From Lactarius indigo (taxonomy: Eukaryota > Basidiomycota > Agaricomycetes > Russulales > Russulaceae), in the NCBI GenBank assembly GCA_025766275.1, contig JAFKAC010000056.1, positions 62,001-126,000 of the forward strand: a stretch of DNA of 64,000 nt, read 5' to 3'. The stretch's first letter is position 1. The number at the start of each line of letters is the position of its first letter. Shown here piece by piece: positions 11,062-23,151 of the stretch. A program made the translations under genes and the position numbers. The notes under the pieces were generated by a model that did not search any database, was not told where the DNA came from, and saw nothing but the letters and a program-made list of their open reading frames with translations.

Positions 11062-13880
11062 ATGCCCAGACGCACAAGCCGCAGAGGTGACCCCGAACGA
11101 GGAGAACAGCTACCTCTTGGTGAGTCCTAGGTTGTCTCTTTTCTGACAAGTTATTGATGGTCCAAAAGATGACTTAGAGGAAGAGGCGCGGCCTAAGACT
11201 CTTGGTGCGTATCTTGTATCGTCGAGTACGTGGAGATCTGACGAGCGGGTGATATGTTGTAGACCCAGGAGAGTGTGTGATGAACAATTCCTCAGATGGC
11301 GAGCGCAAGGATGGGTCCAAAAAACAAAGAAAAAAAAAGGATTTCAATGACGGTGCCAATGCCCTCTGGTCCCTTTACAGCAAAGAAGCTCAAGCCCACG
11401 ACGAAGCTCTGTTCCATGGCATATTATCGGAAATGGATGGTGTTCCTACATTTGTGCGCCTATCTTCCCGTGTTCGACACAGATCGTGAAACCTAACTGC
11501 GTTTCCACAGGCCGGCTTGTTTGCTGCCGTTCTCACCTCTTTCCTCATTGACAGTCTTAAGAATTTACAAGTGGATCCCGCACAACAATCGGTATACTAT
11601 CAGCAGCAATCGGTTGCTATGCTCGCCCAGATCTCACAGCAAATCGCATCTATCGCCCCCCAGGTCTCTATCTCATCTACTCCCCCATCACCTTACCCAG
11701 AGTTCGAGACATCGGCTACGGTCCCCCTAGTGAACACCGCGTGGCTACTTGGTCTCGTGGTCAGTCTGTGTGCAGCGCTTCTTGCTACTTTCGTCCAACA
11801 GCGGGTTCGATCCTATATGGAGGCCTTGCAGGAGTATGATCATCCTCTGAAGCGAGCGCGATTTCGACATTTCTTTTTCGAAGGCTCCTGGTCAACGCGA
11901 TCCGCGGCAAGAATAGTCCCTTCGTTGATTCGACTCTCGCTTATCCTATTTTTTATCGGCCTGAGCATTTCCGTTCTTAATGCCAACATCGTTATTGGGG
12001 TCATCACGACCTTTTTCATTTGCGCTTACGGATCGCTCTCCCTGTACAGCACGGTTATGTCTCTCCGGCACCCGGAGTTGCTGTACCAGACCCCGTTCCC
12101 GGATACGCTAGCTTTATTTATACGGACGCTCGTGCTATCCTGTTTCGGCCACCGTTCTCTCTCCAAAGAGTCTGCGATATTCAAAACACGTCGAGAACAG
12201 GTGGTGATGGAGGAGCCCGATGAACGCAAAGACCGTGACATGCGCGCCATCCGATGGTTGATCGATAGGAAAGCGGCAAACGCCGAGATGGAACCGCTCC
12301 TGTTGGCGATCCCTGGCTCTTTCAACACCAAATGGGGCCAAGATGTTTGGAAAGAGCTCGCGCACAGCACGTCAGAGCCTCCGACGGGTCCTCCACTTAC
12401 TGGTCTTCAGGTCACCTCTACACCCTATCCTTCACATTTGCGAGAAGGAACCATCATTGACAACATTTCTCGATCCTTGGGATACCTTTTCGAGACCTGC
12501 AATCGTCACAGTCATTTCGAAAGCGAGGAAGCAAGACATAGGCGCATGCGCGCTTGCGTTGAAGCCGCGGCGGAGCTGATATGCCGCATTGACTATCGAC
12601 TAGACTGGTTTGGAGAAGTTGGCAAGGTGGTCAACGAAATAGGCCAGATTGAACGGGTCAATTCCCCGACGACCACATCCGATACATCGTTCATTATAAG
12701 CTGGACATGCCTCTCACTCATGGACATTCAGCGGACACTGGGCAGAAACCGGCTGAAAGGGCTTGCCGGGTCCGCGGTGATCGGACTGGCACGTTTCCAA
12801 TCAGAACTCGGACAACCGGACGAGGCGGGACGGGAGGGCGCTCACAGGATCGACAAATATCTCAAGACCGCATGGGAGCGCGTTGAGGATCTACGCCGGG
12901 AATTCGAGCCCTGGACCCAGAAGAAGAGCAAGGAGCAAGTCGAACAAATCCTACTAACCCACGAACAACAGATTTCGGATTTAGAGCGCATCAAATCCGA
13001 GGCCGACGGGATCGAGGACGTCGACCGGCAGATCTCTCTCTATCAAGGTGCAATGGACGACGCTACCCACGGGTTGATGCGGCAACTCCCCGGTGTATCA
13101 CTCGACGAACCTCACAGATCTGAATCCTTTTTCATACGCGATGCTTTCAATACGCCAACCACAGGTAGCGCTCCGGTCACTCCTCAATTGATACTCCCCG
13201 GACAACAGCTTCAAGCGTTGAACAAACTCGGCCTACAGCTTCGTGAAGTCTTACGCGGGGAGGTCGAGGGGTACGATGAGGTGCTTGAAGACCTGAGATC
13301 CGTCGACAAAGTCCCTATTTCGCTGCGTCAGCCCAATGGCTCGATGAAACGGCAGTTGTGGCGCTTGCAAGATGTACGCGATGGCGGTGGTCTTGGGTCT
13401 AGCGCCGAACTTTTCTTCCTCTCCCTTCGATCAGTTTTATCGATATCTTCTTTTGACAAATCGAACAGCGTCTTCTACACTGGCACCTTCAAGGTCATCA
13501 CTTCCCACTGGGAGCAGAGCAGGCAATCGCTCGGGACACACTGTATCCTGCTTAATATCATTTGCGACCTAATAATCCCAGGCCGTGGGACCCTCTCGGA
13601 TTTTTCGTGTCCAGAGTCGATCACGGCTATACTCCTTGACACGGTAGGCAAAGTACTTGAGGGGTATACAGGCCACGACGAACATATCCGCGAGGCCGTG
13701 CGGGAGATTGAGAGCGCCAACTTAGACGAGGATATCCGCGATGGCCCGGGTGTACGGGAGGTTGAGGACGGCGAACCGATTCGGATGTACAGGAGGGAAC
13801 TGCGGCACAGGGTATTGGAGACTTTTTCACGATTCCGTAGTAATCCAGAGCATCCCGAACCCGTTGTTGCCGGTTCGTAG
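11062..13880 (+). CDS. DUF6535-type membrane protein, copy 2, intact
   Basis: Exons 11062-11119, 11169-11204, 11263-11453 and 11511-13880 join in frame to about 884 residues. Features in order: basic N-terminus (MPRRTSRRGDPERGEQ); Lys-rich insert (DGSKKQRKKKDFND) unique to this copy; DUF6535 core (ALWSLYSKEAQAHDEALFHG, then AGLFAAVLTSFLIDSL); PAQQSVYYQQQSVAMLAQIS; three hydrophobic stretches within about the first 300 residues (WLLGLVVSLCAALLATF; LIRLSLILFFIGLSISVL; ITTFFICAYGSLSLY); then a long soluble C-terminal region with coiled-coil potential (LTHEQQISDLERIKSEADG). DUF6535 is a basidiomycete-enriched family of unknown function, often in multicopy; membrane placement is inferred from the hydrophobic segments. 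It converges with phosphatase copy 2 and diverges from copy 1. It and copy 3 are the only intact members here. Confidence 0.85.
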
Positions 13881-14244
13881 GCTAGAGGCACGAGTTTCCT
13901 CAAGTTACTTCTGTACAACTGTGGTAGGAACACATGTAACGACCACTACACTTTCTTGCAATTGCCAAGTCCATTCCTAGCTCAGTACGGGAGATAGCTA
14001 TCTCAAGTCACGCGTAGATGGACGAAGGATGGCCCATGACAAAGATACTCAGATAGCGTGATGCTGCAGCGGCCGATAGGGGTGTAAACGTGTATTTTCA
14101 TGTTGGCACCAAGGTACGAAAGTTAATCAGCATCAGTTTTAGAGTACGAAATCCCAAGTCTACGACAACCAAACATTAGCTAAACTGTGTCCTGGCCGAA
14201 CCAGCGAACCAACATCGTTCGCGCTGTCGCGCAAAATCCGCCCC

Positions 14245-14776
14245 TCAAGCCAGAAGGAGCGTCACAACACCCGCAAGGACCGCCCCGAGTACCGTGCCGC
14301 CCACCATTCCTTCCCTAGCGTGCCATTACCGCTGCCACTGGACGATGTGTTGGACGACGCCGCTGCAACGCGGGGACAGAGCCACGGCACGGTCTTGCCC
14401 TGCGCGGTGAGGTTGACGGGAGCAGGAGCTTTGGCGGCAGTGAAGCTGGTGTCGACGCCCGACGCGACAAAGATGGGTCCGCCGCCCGCGCCGACGGCAG
14501 ACGTGTCTGGCGCTGTAACGGGCACGCAGTACGGTGCGTTAAGCGGACCCGAAATTATGCCGGTGGTGTTCGTCAGTGGGATGTCGGCGAGGGAGATGTC
14601 GAGGTTGGTGTAGTTCGTAGCGTTGGCGACGAAGGAGTAGACATTTGAGAGCGTCCTGTGGGGCGTGAGGTTAGCTGGAGGGGAATCGGGGAAAGATAAG
14701 ATAGGACGTACTTGTTCGTGTCGCCACGGCCGAGCGAGCCGAGACCCCAGTTCACCTCCACGGTGGAGAGTGAGGC
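14245..14776 (-). pseudogene. PhoA-like acid phosphatase relic (copy 2), 3' exons only
   Basis: Only the last part of the gene remains: the VEVNWGLGSLGRGDTNK block, the intron, and the C-terminal exon with Thr/Ala-rich spacer. Homology stops at about 14776, where unrelated sequence begins. A 7-base deletion near 14319 relative to copy 4 shifts the frame before the hydrophobic GPI-like tail. No catalytic motif remains. Confidence 0.75.
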
Positions 14777-15146
14777 CTCCCAGTGGGAAGTCCGTGGATT
14801 CGTGTGAGGCTTGCAGCCTTGCATTGATAACCGCACCTAGTAAGGCCATATCACACAGATACACGATGTTCTATCGAAACTCCGGCGTGATCGGAAGAAT
14901 GTCGAGATGAAGTGATATGGATGGTGTGCGGCGCCTGCCGGGTCTTCCAGCATGTGACATATACAGTATCCGAACTGCGACTCGGATTGGCCCGATCGCA
15001 CTTCCCTGCCAGTCAACAACGGCCTTACTGTACTGTATTGTAAGTCAAGCACCCCCCTTGCCGATCAAGGCGCTCAGCGTCTGACGGCCTTGAAGGACAA
15101 AAACAAATACAATGTCTCCGCACTGGCAAAAGACCTCATCTCAACC
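14777..15146. other. Junction between array relic and aspartic protease gene
   Basis: No gene recognised. The left side is the breakpoint where phosphatase homology ends; the right side is presumably the promoter of the aspartic protease gene. Confidence 0.4.
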
Positions 15147-16891
15147 ATGCTCCTCCCAAGGTCATTCGTTATACTCCCCGCCTTACTTCATGCCACTCAA
15201 CGATCCGTGGCTACTCGCATCGACCTTCCCCGTCACTCTGGACCCCTGCACGGACTATTTGCGCGCAATTCAACTTCTGGGCTCGACTTTTTCAATGCCA
15301 GTGGGCGTTACTACCAAGGTTACTACATTAACATCACTTTGGGGGAGAATCAATATTCTGTCCTCGTAGACACGGGAAGGTGGGTTACAGATTTATTCAC
15401 CCATCTCCAACTTTCGGCACATTCACTTACTCTCTTTGTACGATCCCCAGCTCTGATTTGTGGGTCGTGGGTTCTGTACCACAGGCTAAAGACACAGGCG
15501 TCTCTACGATCCAATATGACATTGGTGCGGAAGCAGGTGTGTATGTCAACCATCACACTAGGTTCGAGCTCAACATTTTGCGCCTTATTTATCCTCAGGC
15601 CCAGTCAAAACGGCGCAGTTGGAGATCCTTGGCTTTACAGTTCCAGATCAAGCTTTTAGTCCGTATTTTTGGACTCATTGCGTCCCTTGTCGACTATCTG
15701 ACGGTCTTTTGTAGTCGAGGTGCCTTCTGGGGGTGATGCACCGAATGGCACAGGACTGATCGGCCTCGGCCCTAACACCAACTCTGTTATCCATAACGCC
15801 CTCAATAACCAGTCTGCTGGCGACACTCCACTCGATCGTATTTTCCGCCAGAACCTGACCACACCCAACTACCTCACTGTCCTCCTCAACCGACCAAATG
15901 ACACCGCGGAGAAATATATCGGCGCCATGACTATCGGGGAAATACTCCCCCAGTATTCGAACATCTCGAACAAGCCCAAGGTCCCTGTTTTGGCGCTCCA
16001 GAGCGACCTTTCTCAGTATCAAAGTTTGTTGATCACCTTGGATAGCCATGGGATTATTGGCCCAAATGGGGAGGCAGTCAATGTGGAGTCCAATACTACC
16101 GATACGCTGACACACGATGCAAATCAGTTGGTGGCACTTATTGACACTGGTATCTCATTCCCGCAAGTACCCAGGTGCGTTCTTCAACATTTTTAAAAAG
16201 TGGATTGTTAAGATGAGGGTCGTGACGTGGCATACTGCAGTGAAGTTGCACGCGCGATGTACTCTGGTGCCAAGGGTGCTAAGTTGACGAACCTTCAGTC
16301 TTATAATGGGGACATCTGGGTGATTGACTGTGATGCTGAGGTAAACGTGACGTTCTTTGTTGGTGGTCAGTCGTATCACGTCCACCCGCTCGACACGAAT
16401 CAGCAAGGTACAGACGATGACGGAAATGATATCTGCTTCGGTGCGGTGCGTGTGTCGTCGTAATAAGAATCGGCGTTGTTATGCTAACCCACGGGGATCC
16501 ACTGGGAAGTTTCAACCGCTGATCGCCGGAGCGGAAAGCTCGACATACGACATGATCCTTGGCATGGCATGGTGTATGTGGATCTCTGTCCTCGCCTCGC
16601 ACCGGTTGCCATTACAGAATCTCACTCGACCATCCAGTGACTAACGTATACCTACTCATCTACTACGGGGACCTCGTCGATGGCACCAACAACTTCATCC
16701 CATACATTCAACTGCTCCCTATGACAGATCGTGCTGCGGCGCATGCCGACTTTGTCGCAACACGTTTGAACGGGACGGACACCACTGGCTCGCAGCACAA
16801 CTCTGGCTCCGGTAGGGCAAAAGGGTTTTTCAACAAACATAAATTCCCTATCCTCGCCAGCGCAGCGGCAGCTGGTGCACTGTTGCTATGA
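15147..16891 (+). CDS. Pepsin-like (A1 family) aspartic protease, secreted or GPI-anchored
   Basis: ATG at 15147 gives a signal-peptide-like start (MLLPRSFVILPALLHATQRS). Exon 1 ends at 15379 inside the first catalytic motif; joining to 15451 gives DTG-SSDLWVVGS, the hallmark of A1 proteases. Further exons encode GFTVPDQAF and GTGLIGLGPNTNS. The second catalytic motif is LVALIDTGISF, near 16140. After it come exons with IWVIDCDAEVNVTFFVGG, the ILGMAW block and a Ser/Gly-rich tail ending in a hydrophobic segment (ILASAAAAGALLL), suggesting a GPI signal. At least seven short introns are needed; internal boundaries between 15536 and 15720 and near 16170-16230 and 16450-16640 are approximate. Both catalytic Asp residues are present and no nonsense change was seen once spliced. 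It sits inside the DUF6535/phosphatase array but is unrelated to it. Confidence 0.82.
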
Positions 16892-17094
16892 TGTTTGAAT
16901 CAGTGCAAATGGGGGGGGGCTTGGGAAAGCTTTCACACACCAAGACACTGCCCTCAAACATACGAAGAGGGCACCCTGCCACCCTCTCACGTACTCCTAC
17001 TATTGTATCCAGATCTTTGAACATTGTAGTACATAGTAAGGTTCCTGTTGTACCACCCGGACTGTCACAGTACAATTGGCCGGTCTAAGGCGGA

Positions 17095-17470
17095 GTGAGG
17101 CACGAGCGGCGCCTTAGAGCATGGTCTGTGAGTGAGCGGGCATGTCGGCACGTGACTTATTTTTCCCTTGCCTGCGGCCTGCCAGCACTTGTCTTTCCAA
17201 CCGGTCTAGAAAACCGGAATCTTTTCTTTTCCCGCTCACCACGCCCTTTTGCTACGGGATCCATGATGTGTGTGGTTCATTGCATCCGCCGATGCCTCTG
17301 ATCACTCCGGGAGGGTCCCATCCACCTGTCGCGACCTCGGCTCGGCAGCAAAGTCCCTCATTTTCGATCGAGAAGCGCTTCGCGTTTTCGCCCATTTTCC
17401 CTGATGCGTTATCATACTACCCCAGCCCCTCTCTAATTACCTACAATGCTTGTACAGACCCCCGGAACAG
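17095..17470 (+). repeat. Dispersed repeat, copy 1 (partner at 30424-30775)
   Basis: Shares many blocks with 30424-30775 in the same orientation, including CTTTCCAACC, TTTTCTTTTCC, the TCGCGACCTCG block and CCTCATTTTCGATCGAGAAG. No coding potential recognised in either copy. It may be a duplicated promoter or 5' region, or a fragment of an unrecognised element. Confidence 0.6.
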
Positions 17471-17653
17471 CTTGCCTGAATACAACATAGCCGACCGTCT
17501 GTCGGTGCCATCAATGTTTCGTGCTGCGCGCCGGCGATCCCTCTCCTCTTCCCTCTTGTCGGCGCCGTACAAAACCCGTCCTTAAGAAGCAAAACCAGCG
17601 ATTTGCAAAGAATGATGCATGATGGATTGCCGTATGGAGAAAAGAATCGCCCG
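17471..17653. other. Spacer
   Basis: No gene recognised between the repeat and the inverted DUF6535 remnant. Confidence 0.3.
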
Positions 17654-18432
17654 CTATGACCCTCGATTTGAAGTTTGCTCACGTAGATATGCGGGTAAAT
17701 CAACTCTAGGCAGAACACGACGCATGAATGTGGGGATTCCACTCATATCCGCTAACAAGCCTTGGAACAGTGCTTCGTCGTGGGTCTGACCCTCTTTATT
17801 GTAAAGAGACCAGAGGGCATTGGCACCATCATCGAAATCCTTGCGCTCGCTTTGAGCTGGGCCATCTGAAGAATTGTTCATTGCTCCCCCTCCCGGGCCT
17901 GCGTCTGCAACATATCGCTGACTCGTCAGATCGCCACGCACTCATTGACACAATATACGCACCAGGTTCCAAACCTCTTCCAGAACTCCCAGACCATGAC
18001 TCTTCCCGTATCTCATCTTTTGGTCCATGAATACTACTTGTCGGAAAAGAGGTGATCTAAGATTTACCAACTTGAAGAGATAGCTGCTCTCCTCGTTCGG
18101 GGTCACTCCTGCGCCTTGTGCGTCTAGGCATTGCGATATCCACCAGAATTGGTTGAAACGATGGTAATTGGGTGAGCGGAGTAAGGAAGTTCAAGATCAA
18201 GTGCTGCCTCATGGCAGCAGCGGGTACCATAGCCCTGCACGGCTTTCACCTACCATCTGACACGAGTAATGGAACGCCCCAGCCTCATTTCGTTGGCTGA
18301 GTTACAGAGATCTTCCTGAAAACAGGGGCCAGAACATTCAGATTTCATATAGCTGCCGCGTTGAGACCAACGATGCAAGTGAATGGACCAAAGGACGTAA
18401 CCAACACCGATAGATTCGGGATCCCCACACCT
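17654..18432 (-). pseudogene. DUF6535 5' fragment, inverted (exons 1-3 plus promoter)
   Basis: On the minus strand this contains exon 1 (basic start beginning MPRRTRRRSDPER), exon 2, exon 3 (MNNSSDGPAQSERKDFDDG; ALWSLYNKEGQTHDEALFQG) and, beyond them, the conserved divergent promoter region. Similarity stops just past exon 3 (about 17700) and at about 18432. It is inverted relative to the three + strand copies, and the large fourth exon is absent. Breakpoints place it as a rearranged unit of the array. Confidence 0.8.
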
Positions 18433-18532
18433 CAGTAGACAGGAGGGAACTGCAGCGCAGGGTGTTGGAGGCATTTTCACGACCCCGTGACAATCCAGAG
18501 CGTCTCCAACCAGTCACAGTTTCCATAGGCTA
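18433..18532 (+). pseudogene. DUF6535 3'-end fragment
   Basis: The last ~30 codons of the DUF6535 frame (DRRELQRRVLEAFSRP... then a stop at the equivalent place) lie on + directly next to the inverted 5' fragment. The two pieces of one former gene therefore meet in opposite orientations with ~2.3 kb of the gene missing. The 3' flank after it still matches the flanks after the other copies. Confidence 0.75.
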
Positions 18533-18926
18533 GTGGCACGAGCTTCCTTCTGTAGAACTGTCGACCAGAAACATATGTAATGACCACTACAATTTCTTGC
18601 GATCGCGAAGTACGTGCCTAGCTAAGTACGTGCCGAACGCGACAGATAGAGATAGGGGGGTGTCTTTATCTCAAGCCTAGGGACGCAGGATAACCCGCGG
18701 ATAACATGTTCAGATTGGGCGAAACCGCAGTTCCTTAACGATACCGGCCGGTCTCATATCAGGTGTGAGCGCGTATTTTTGTGTTGGCACAGGGGTGCGG
18801 TGCTCATCAGCATCAGTTTTAGAGTAAGAAATCCAGGTTCCGCACACGACAACCAAATAATAGCTAAACTACGTCCTGGCCAACCAACAAACCAACACCG
18901 TTCGCGCGTCGCGCGTAATCCGCTCC
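18533..18926. other. Convergent 3' spacer
   Basis: Recognisable as the spacer found after each DUF6535 gene (shared blocks such as CATCAGTTTTAGAGTA and ATAGCTAAACT). No gene. Confidence 0.4.
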
Positions 18927-20020
18927 TCAAGACAGGAGGGTCATAACGCCAGCAAGAAGCGTGCCAAGCATCATGCCGCCGACCATGCCCTCCCTGGCGC
19001 CAGCTGCACCATTACCACTGCCACTAGATGAAGTGTTGGACGACGAGGCAGCAACGTGGGGCCTCGCCACGGCACCGTCTTGCCCTACACGGTGAGATTG
19101 AAGGGCGCGGGAGCTTTGGCGGCAGTAAAGCTAGTGTCGACGCCCGACGCAACAAAGACGGGACCGCCGCACGCGCCGACAGCAGACGTGTCTGGCGCTG
19201 TAACGGGCACGCAGTACGGTGCGTTGAGCGGACCTGGGATTATGCCGGTGGTGTTCATCAGTAGGATATCGGCGATGGAAATGTCGAGGTTGGTGTAGTT
19301 CGTAGCGTTGGCGACGAAGGAGTAGACATTTGAGAGCGTCCTGTGGGGCATGAGGTTAGCTGGGGAGGAATCGGGAAAAGATAAGATAAGACGTACTTGT
19401 TCGTGTCGCCACGGCCGAACGAGCCGAGACCCCAGTTCGCCTCCACGGTGGAGAGTGAGGAGTAGTGCGTGTAGCAGGTCGAGTCGACCGTGCCGCGAGC
19501 GCTCTCCGGGACGGCGCCTCCAAGTAGTATGGCGAGGATGCGGTTGTTGACGGTGTACGTCTCGATCTCGTCAAAGGTGAGAAGGATTAGGATACGGTTA
19601 TCGGTGAAGTTAGTATCGTTGAGTACGAGCCAGTAATCGACCCATTGGCCAGCAAAGTCAATGGTGGTATCGTGGCCATCGTCGACCATATTGGGCGTCG
19701 CGAACAGCCACTAAGGGACGTGATGTCGGCGGTGAATTTGCGATGAAGAGCAAAGCGGGAGGTGACCGAGGTGACCAAATTATAGAAAATCGACCCGAAT
19801 AGAATGTGACGGTTTTGCAGCTTTTGCCGGAGAAGATCTTGGGTTTGGAACCTACCATTGTTGGGGGACTCAACGAGAGGGCCCTCGGGGGATAAACTGT
19901 GGCGTCTGTAATATAAGGTCACAACAAAAGGATGCAGTTGACCTCGGCGGCGAGCACTGCAGCGACGAACAGGAGGAGGGAGGAGAGGGGATGTAGGTGG
20001 AATGTGTCGCCAACCACCGG
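18927..20020 (-). pseudogene. PhoA-like acid phosphatase relic (copy 3)
   Basis: It contains the signal-peptide-like exon (about 19950-20010, no ATG in the conserved place). This is joined at the first donor region (GTCGATTTT) straight to the FYDSV-equivalent block, deleting the region with HPSEPNY and GGDFWG. The rest is partly readable (LILLTFDEIETYTVNNRILA; VEANWGLGSFGRGDTNK), and the last exon has an in-frame TAG, a C-to-T change of the CAG seen in the other copies, at about 19088. It is not functional by this reading. Confidence 0.75.
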
Positions 20021-20309
20021 GTGTGGGAATTCCGAATCTATCGGTGTTGGTTACGTGCTTTGGACCATTCCCTGGTGTCGCTGGTCTCAACGCGGCAGCT
20101 ATCTGAAATCTGAATCTTCTGGCCCCTGTTTTCAAGAAGATCTCTGTAACTCAGCCGGCGAAAATGAGGCTGGGGCGTTTTATTACTCGTGTCAGATGGT
20201 AGGTGAAAGCGTGCAGGGTTATGGTACCCGCCGCTCCCATAAGAGCTTGAACTTCCTTTCTCCCCTCACTCTATTACCACCATCTTAGCCCATTCTAGTG
20301 GATATCGCA
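20021..20309. promoter_or_regulatory. Divergent promoter region (phosphatase copy 3 / DUF6535 copy 3)
   Basis: Highly similar to 6273-6604 and to the inverted copy at about 18100-18430. Probably drives both flanking genes; inference from position and conservation only. Confidence 0.5.
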
Positions 20310-23151
20310 ATGCCCAGACGCAGAGGACGCAGAAGTGACCCCGAACGAGGAGAACAACCATCTCTTGGTAAATCTTAGATCATCTCTTTTCCGACAAGTA
20401 TTGATGGCCCAAAAGATGAGGTAGGGAAAGAGTCGCAGTCTGGGAGTTCTGGAAGACGTTTGGAACCTGGTGCGTATATTGTGCCGTTGAGTGCATGGCG
20501 ATATAACGAGTCAGCGATATGTTGCAGATGCAGGCTCGGGAGGGGGAGCAATGAACAATTCTTCAGATGGCCCAGCTCAAAGCGAGCGCAAGGATTTCGA
20601 TGACGGTGCCAATGCCCTCTGGTCCCTTTACGGCGAAGAGGCCCGAACTTACGACGAAGCTCTGTTCCAAGGCATATTAGCGGAAATGAATGGTGTTCCT
20701 ACATTCGTGCGTCTATCTTCCCGCGTCCGACACAGACCGTGAATCCTAACCGCGTTTCCACAGGCCGGCTTGTTTGCTGCCGTTCTCACTTCCTTCCTCG
20801 TCGACAGTCTTAAGGATTTACAACCAGATCCCGCACAACAATCTGTATATTATCAGCAGCAATCAGTTGCGATGCTCGCCCAGATCTCACAGCAAATCGC
20901 ATACATCGCCCCACAGGTCTCTATCTCATTTGATCCCCCACCACCTTACCCAGAATTCGAGACATCGACTATTCCCGTCCTAGTGAACTCTATGTGGCTG
21001 CTTGGTCTCGTGGCCAGTCTGTTTGCGGCGCTTCTTGCGACTTTCGTCCAAGGGTGGGTTCGATCCTACATGGAGGCCCTGCAGAAGTACGATCATCCTC
21101 TGAAGCGAGCGCGATTTCGACAATTTTTTTTCCAAGGCTCCCAATCAACGCAGTTAGCGGCAAGAACAGTCCCTTACTTGATTCAGCTCTCGTTTTTCCT
21201 ATTTTTTGTCGGCCTGATCATTTCCCTTTTCAATACCGACATCACTACTGCCATCAGCACGACGTCTTATATTTGCGTCTACGGATTGTACTCCTCGTAC
21301 AACACGTATACATCTCTCCGGCACCCGGATTTGCTATACCAGACCCCGTACTCGGATTCGCTACCTTTAATTATACAGATATTCACGCTATCCTTTTTGC
21401 GTCGCCACTCTCCCTTCAAAGGGTTTACGATATTCAAAACACGTCAAGAACAGGTGGTGATGGCGGAGCGCGATGAACGCAAAGACCGTGACGTGCGCGC
21501 CATCCGATGGTTGATTAATAGGAAAGCGGCAAACGCCGACATGGAGCTCCTCGTGTTAGCGATCCCTGGCTCTTTCAACACCGAATGGGGCCAAGATGTT
21601 TGGAAACGGGTCTCCTCTCCGGCGCACGACACGCCCGAGCATCCGATGGGTCATTCGGCCACTAGTAACCAACTTTCCCTTACTTCCCTCTCCTCGCAAC
21701 TGCCAGAAGGAGCCACCATCGACACCATGGCTCGATCCGTGAGGTACCTTTTCGAGACCTGCAACAATCACAGCCACTTCGAAAACGAAGAGGCAAGACG
21801 TAGGCGCATCCGCGTATGCGTTGAAGCCACGGCCTCACTTGTATGTTGTGTCGGTTATCATCTGGACTTGTTTGGAGATGTCGGCAAGCTGGTCAGCGAA
21901 ATAGGCCAAATCGACAAGGTCAGCCAATCACTGACGACTACATCTGACACATCGTTCATCCTACGCTGGATGTGCCTTTCACTCGTGGAAATTCAGCGGA
22001 TACTGGGCAGAAACCGGCTGAAGGTGCTCGCTGGGTCCGCGGAGATCGGACTGGCACGCTTCCAATCGGAACACGGACAACCAGAGGCGGAGCGGGAGGA
22101 GGGCGCTCAGAGGATCGATGAATGTCTCAAGGCCGCATGGGAGAGCGTTGAGGACCTACGCCGGGCATTCGAGCCCTGGACCCAGAAGAAGAGCAAGGAG
22201 CAAGTCGAACGAATCCTACTAACCCACGAACAACAGATTTCGGATTTAGAGCGCATTAAATCCGAGGCCGACGGGATCGAGGACGTCGACCGGCAGATCT
22301 CTCTCTATCAAGATGCAATGGACGACGCCACCCACGGGTTGATGCGGCAACTCCCCGGTGTATCACTCGACGAACCTCACCGATCTGAAACTTTTTTGTT
22401 ACGTGATACTTTTAATACGCCGACCACGGGTAGTGCTCCGGTCACTCCTCAATTGATACTCCCCGGAAAACAGCTTCAAGCGTTGGCCAAACTCGGCCTA
22501 CAGCTTCGTAAAGTCTTACGCGAGCAAGTCGAGGGATACGATGAGGTGCTTGAAGACCTGAAATCCGTCGACCAAGTCCCTACTTCGCTGCGTCAGCCCA
22601 ATGGCTTGATGAAACGGCAACTGTGGCGCTTGCAAGATGTACGCGATGGCGGTGGTCTTGGGTCTAGCGCCGAACTTTTCTTCCTCTCCCTTCGACCATT
22701 TTTATCGATATCTTCTTTAGACAAATCGAACAGCGTCTTCTACACTGGCACCTTCAAGGTCATCACTTCCCACTGGGAGGAGAGCAAGCAATCGGTCGGG
22801 ACACACTGTATCCTACTTAATATCATTTGCGACCTGATAATCCCGGGCCGTGGGACCCTCTCGGATTTTTCGTGTCCGAAGTCGATCACGGCTATACTCC
22901 TTGACACGGTAGGCAAAGTACTTGATGGGTATACAGGCCACGACGAACATATCCGCGAGGCCGTGCGGGAGATTGAGAGCGCCAACTTAGGCGAGAATAT
23001 CCGCGATGGCCCGGGTGTACGGGGGGTTGAGGACGGCGAACCCATCCGGATGGACAGGAGGGAACTGCGGCGCAGGGCATTGGAGACTTTTTCACGATTT
23101 CGTAGTAATCCAGAGCATCCCGAACCCGTTGTTGCGGTTATCGTAGGCTAG
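20310..23151 (+). CDS. DUF6535-type membrane protein, copy 3, intact
   Basis: Exons 20310-20367, 20416-20469, 20528-20706 and 20764-23151 join in frame to about 892 residues; introns are 48, 58 and 57 nt. Same organisation as copy 2: basic start (MPRRRGRRSDPERGEQ), DUF6535 core (ALWSLYGEEARTYDEALFQG; AGLFAAVLTSFLVDSL), hydrophobic segments near WLLGLVASLFAALLATF, LIQLSFFLFFVGLIISLF and the following Tyr/Ser-rich stretch, then a long conserved soluble region. The membrane segments and the Ser/Pro-rich loop near residues 350-390 differ most between copies, while the last ~350 residues are nearly identical. This pattern could mean diversifying N-terminal regions or gene conversion of the 3' part. 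Confidence 0.85.
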
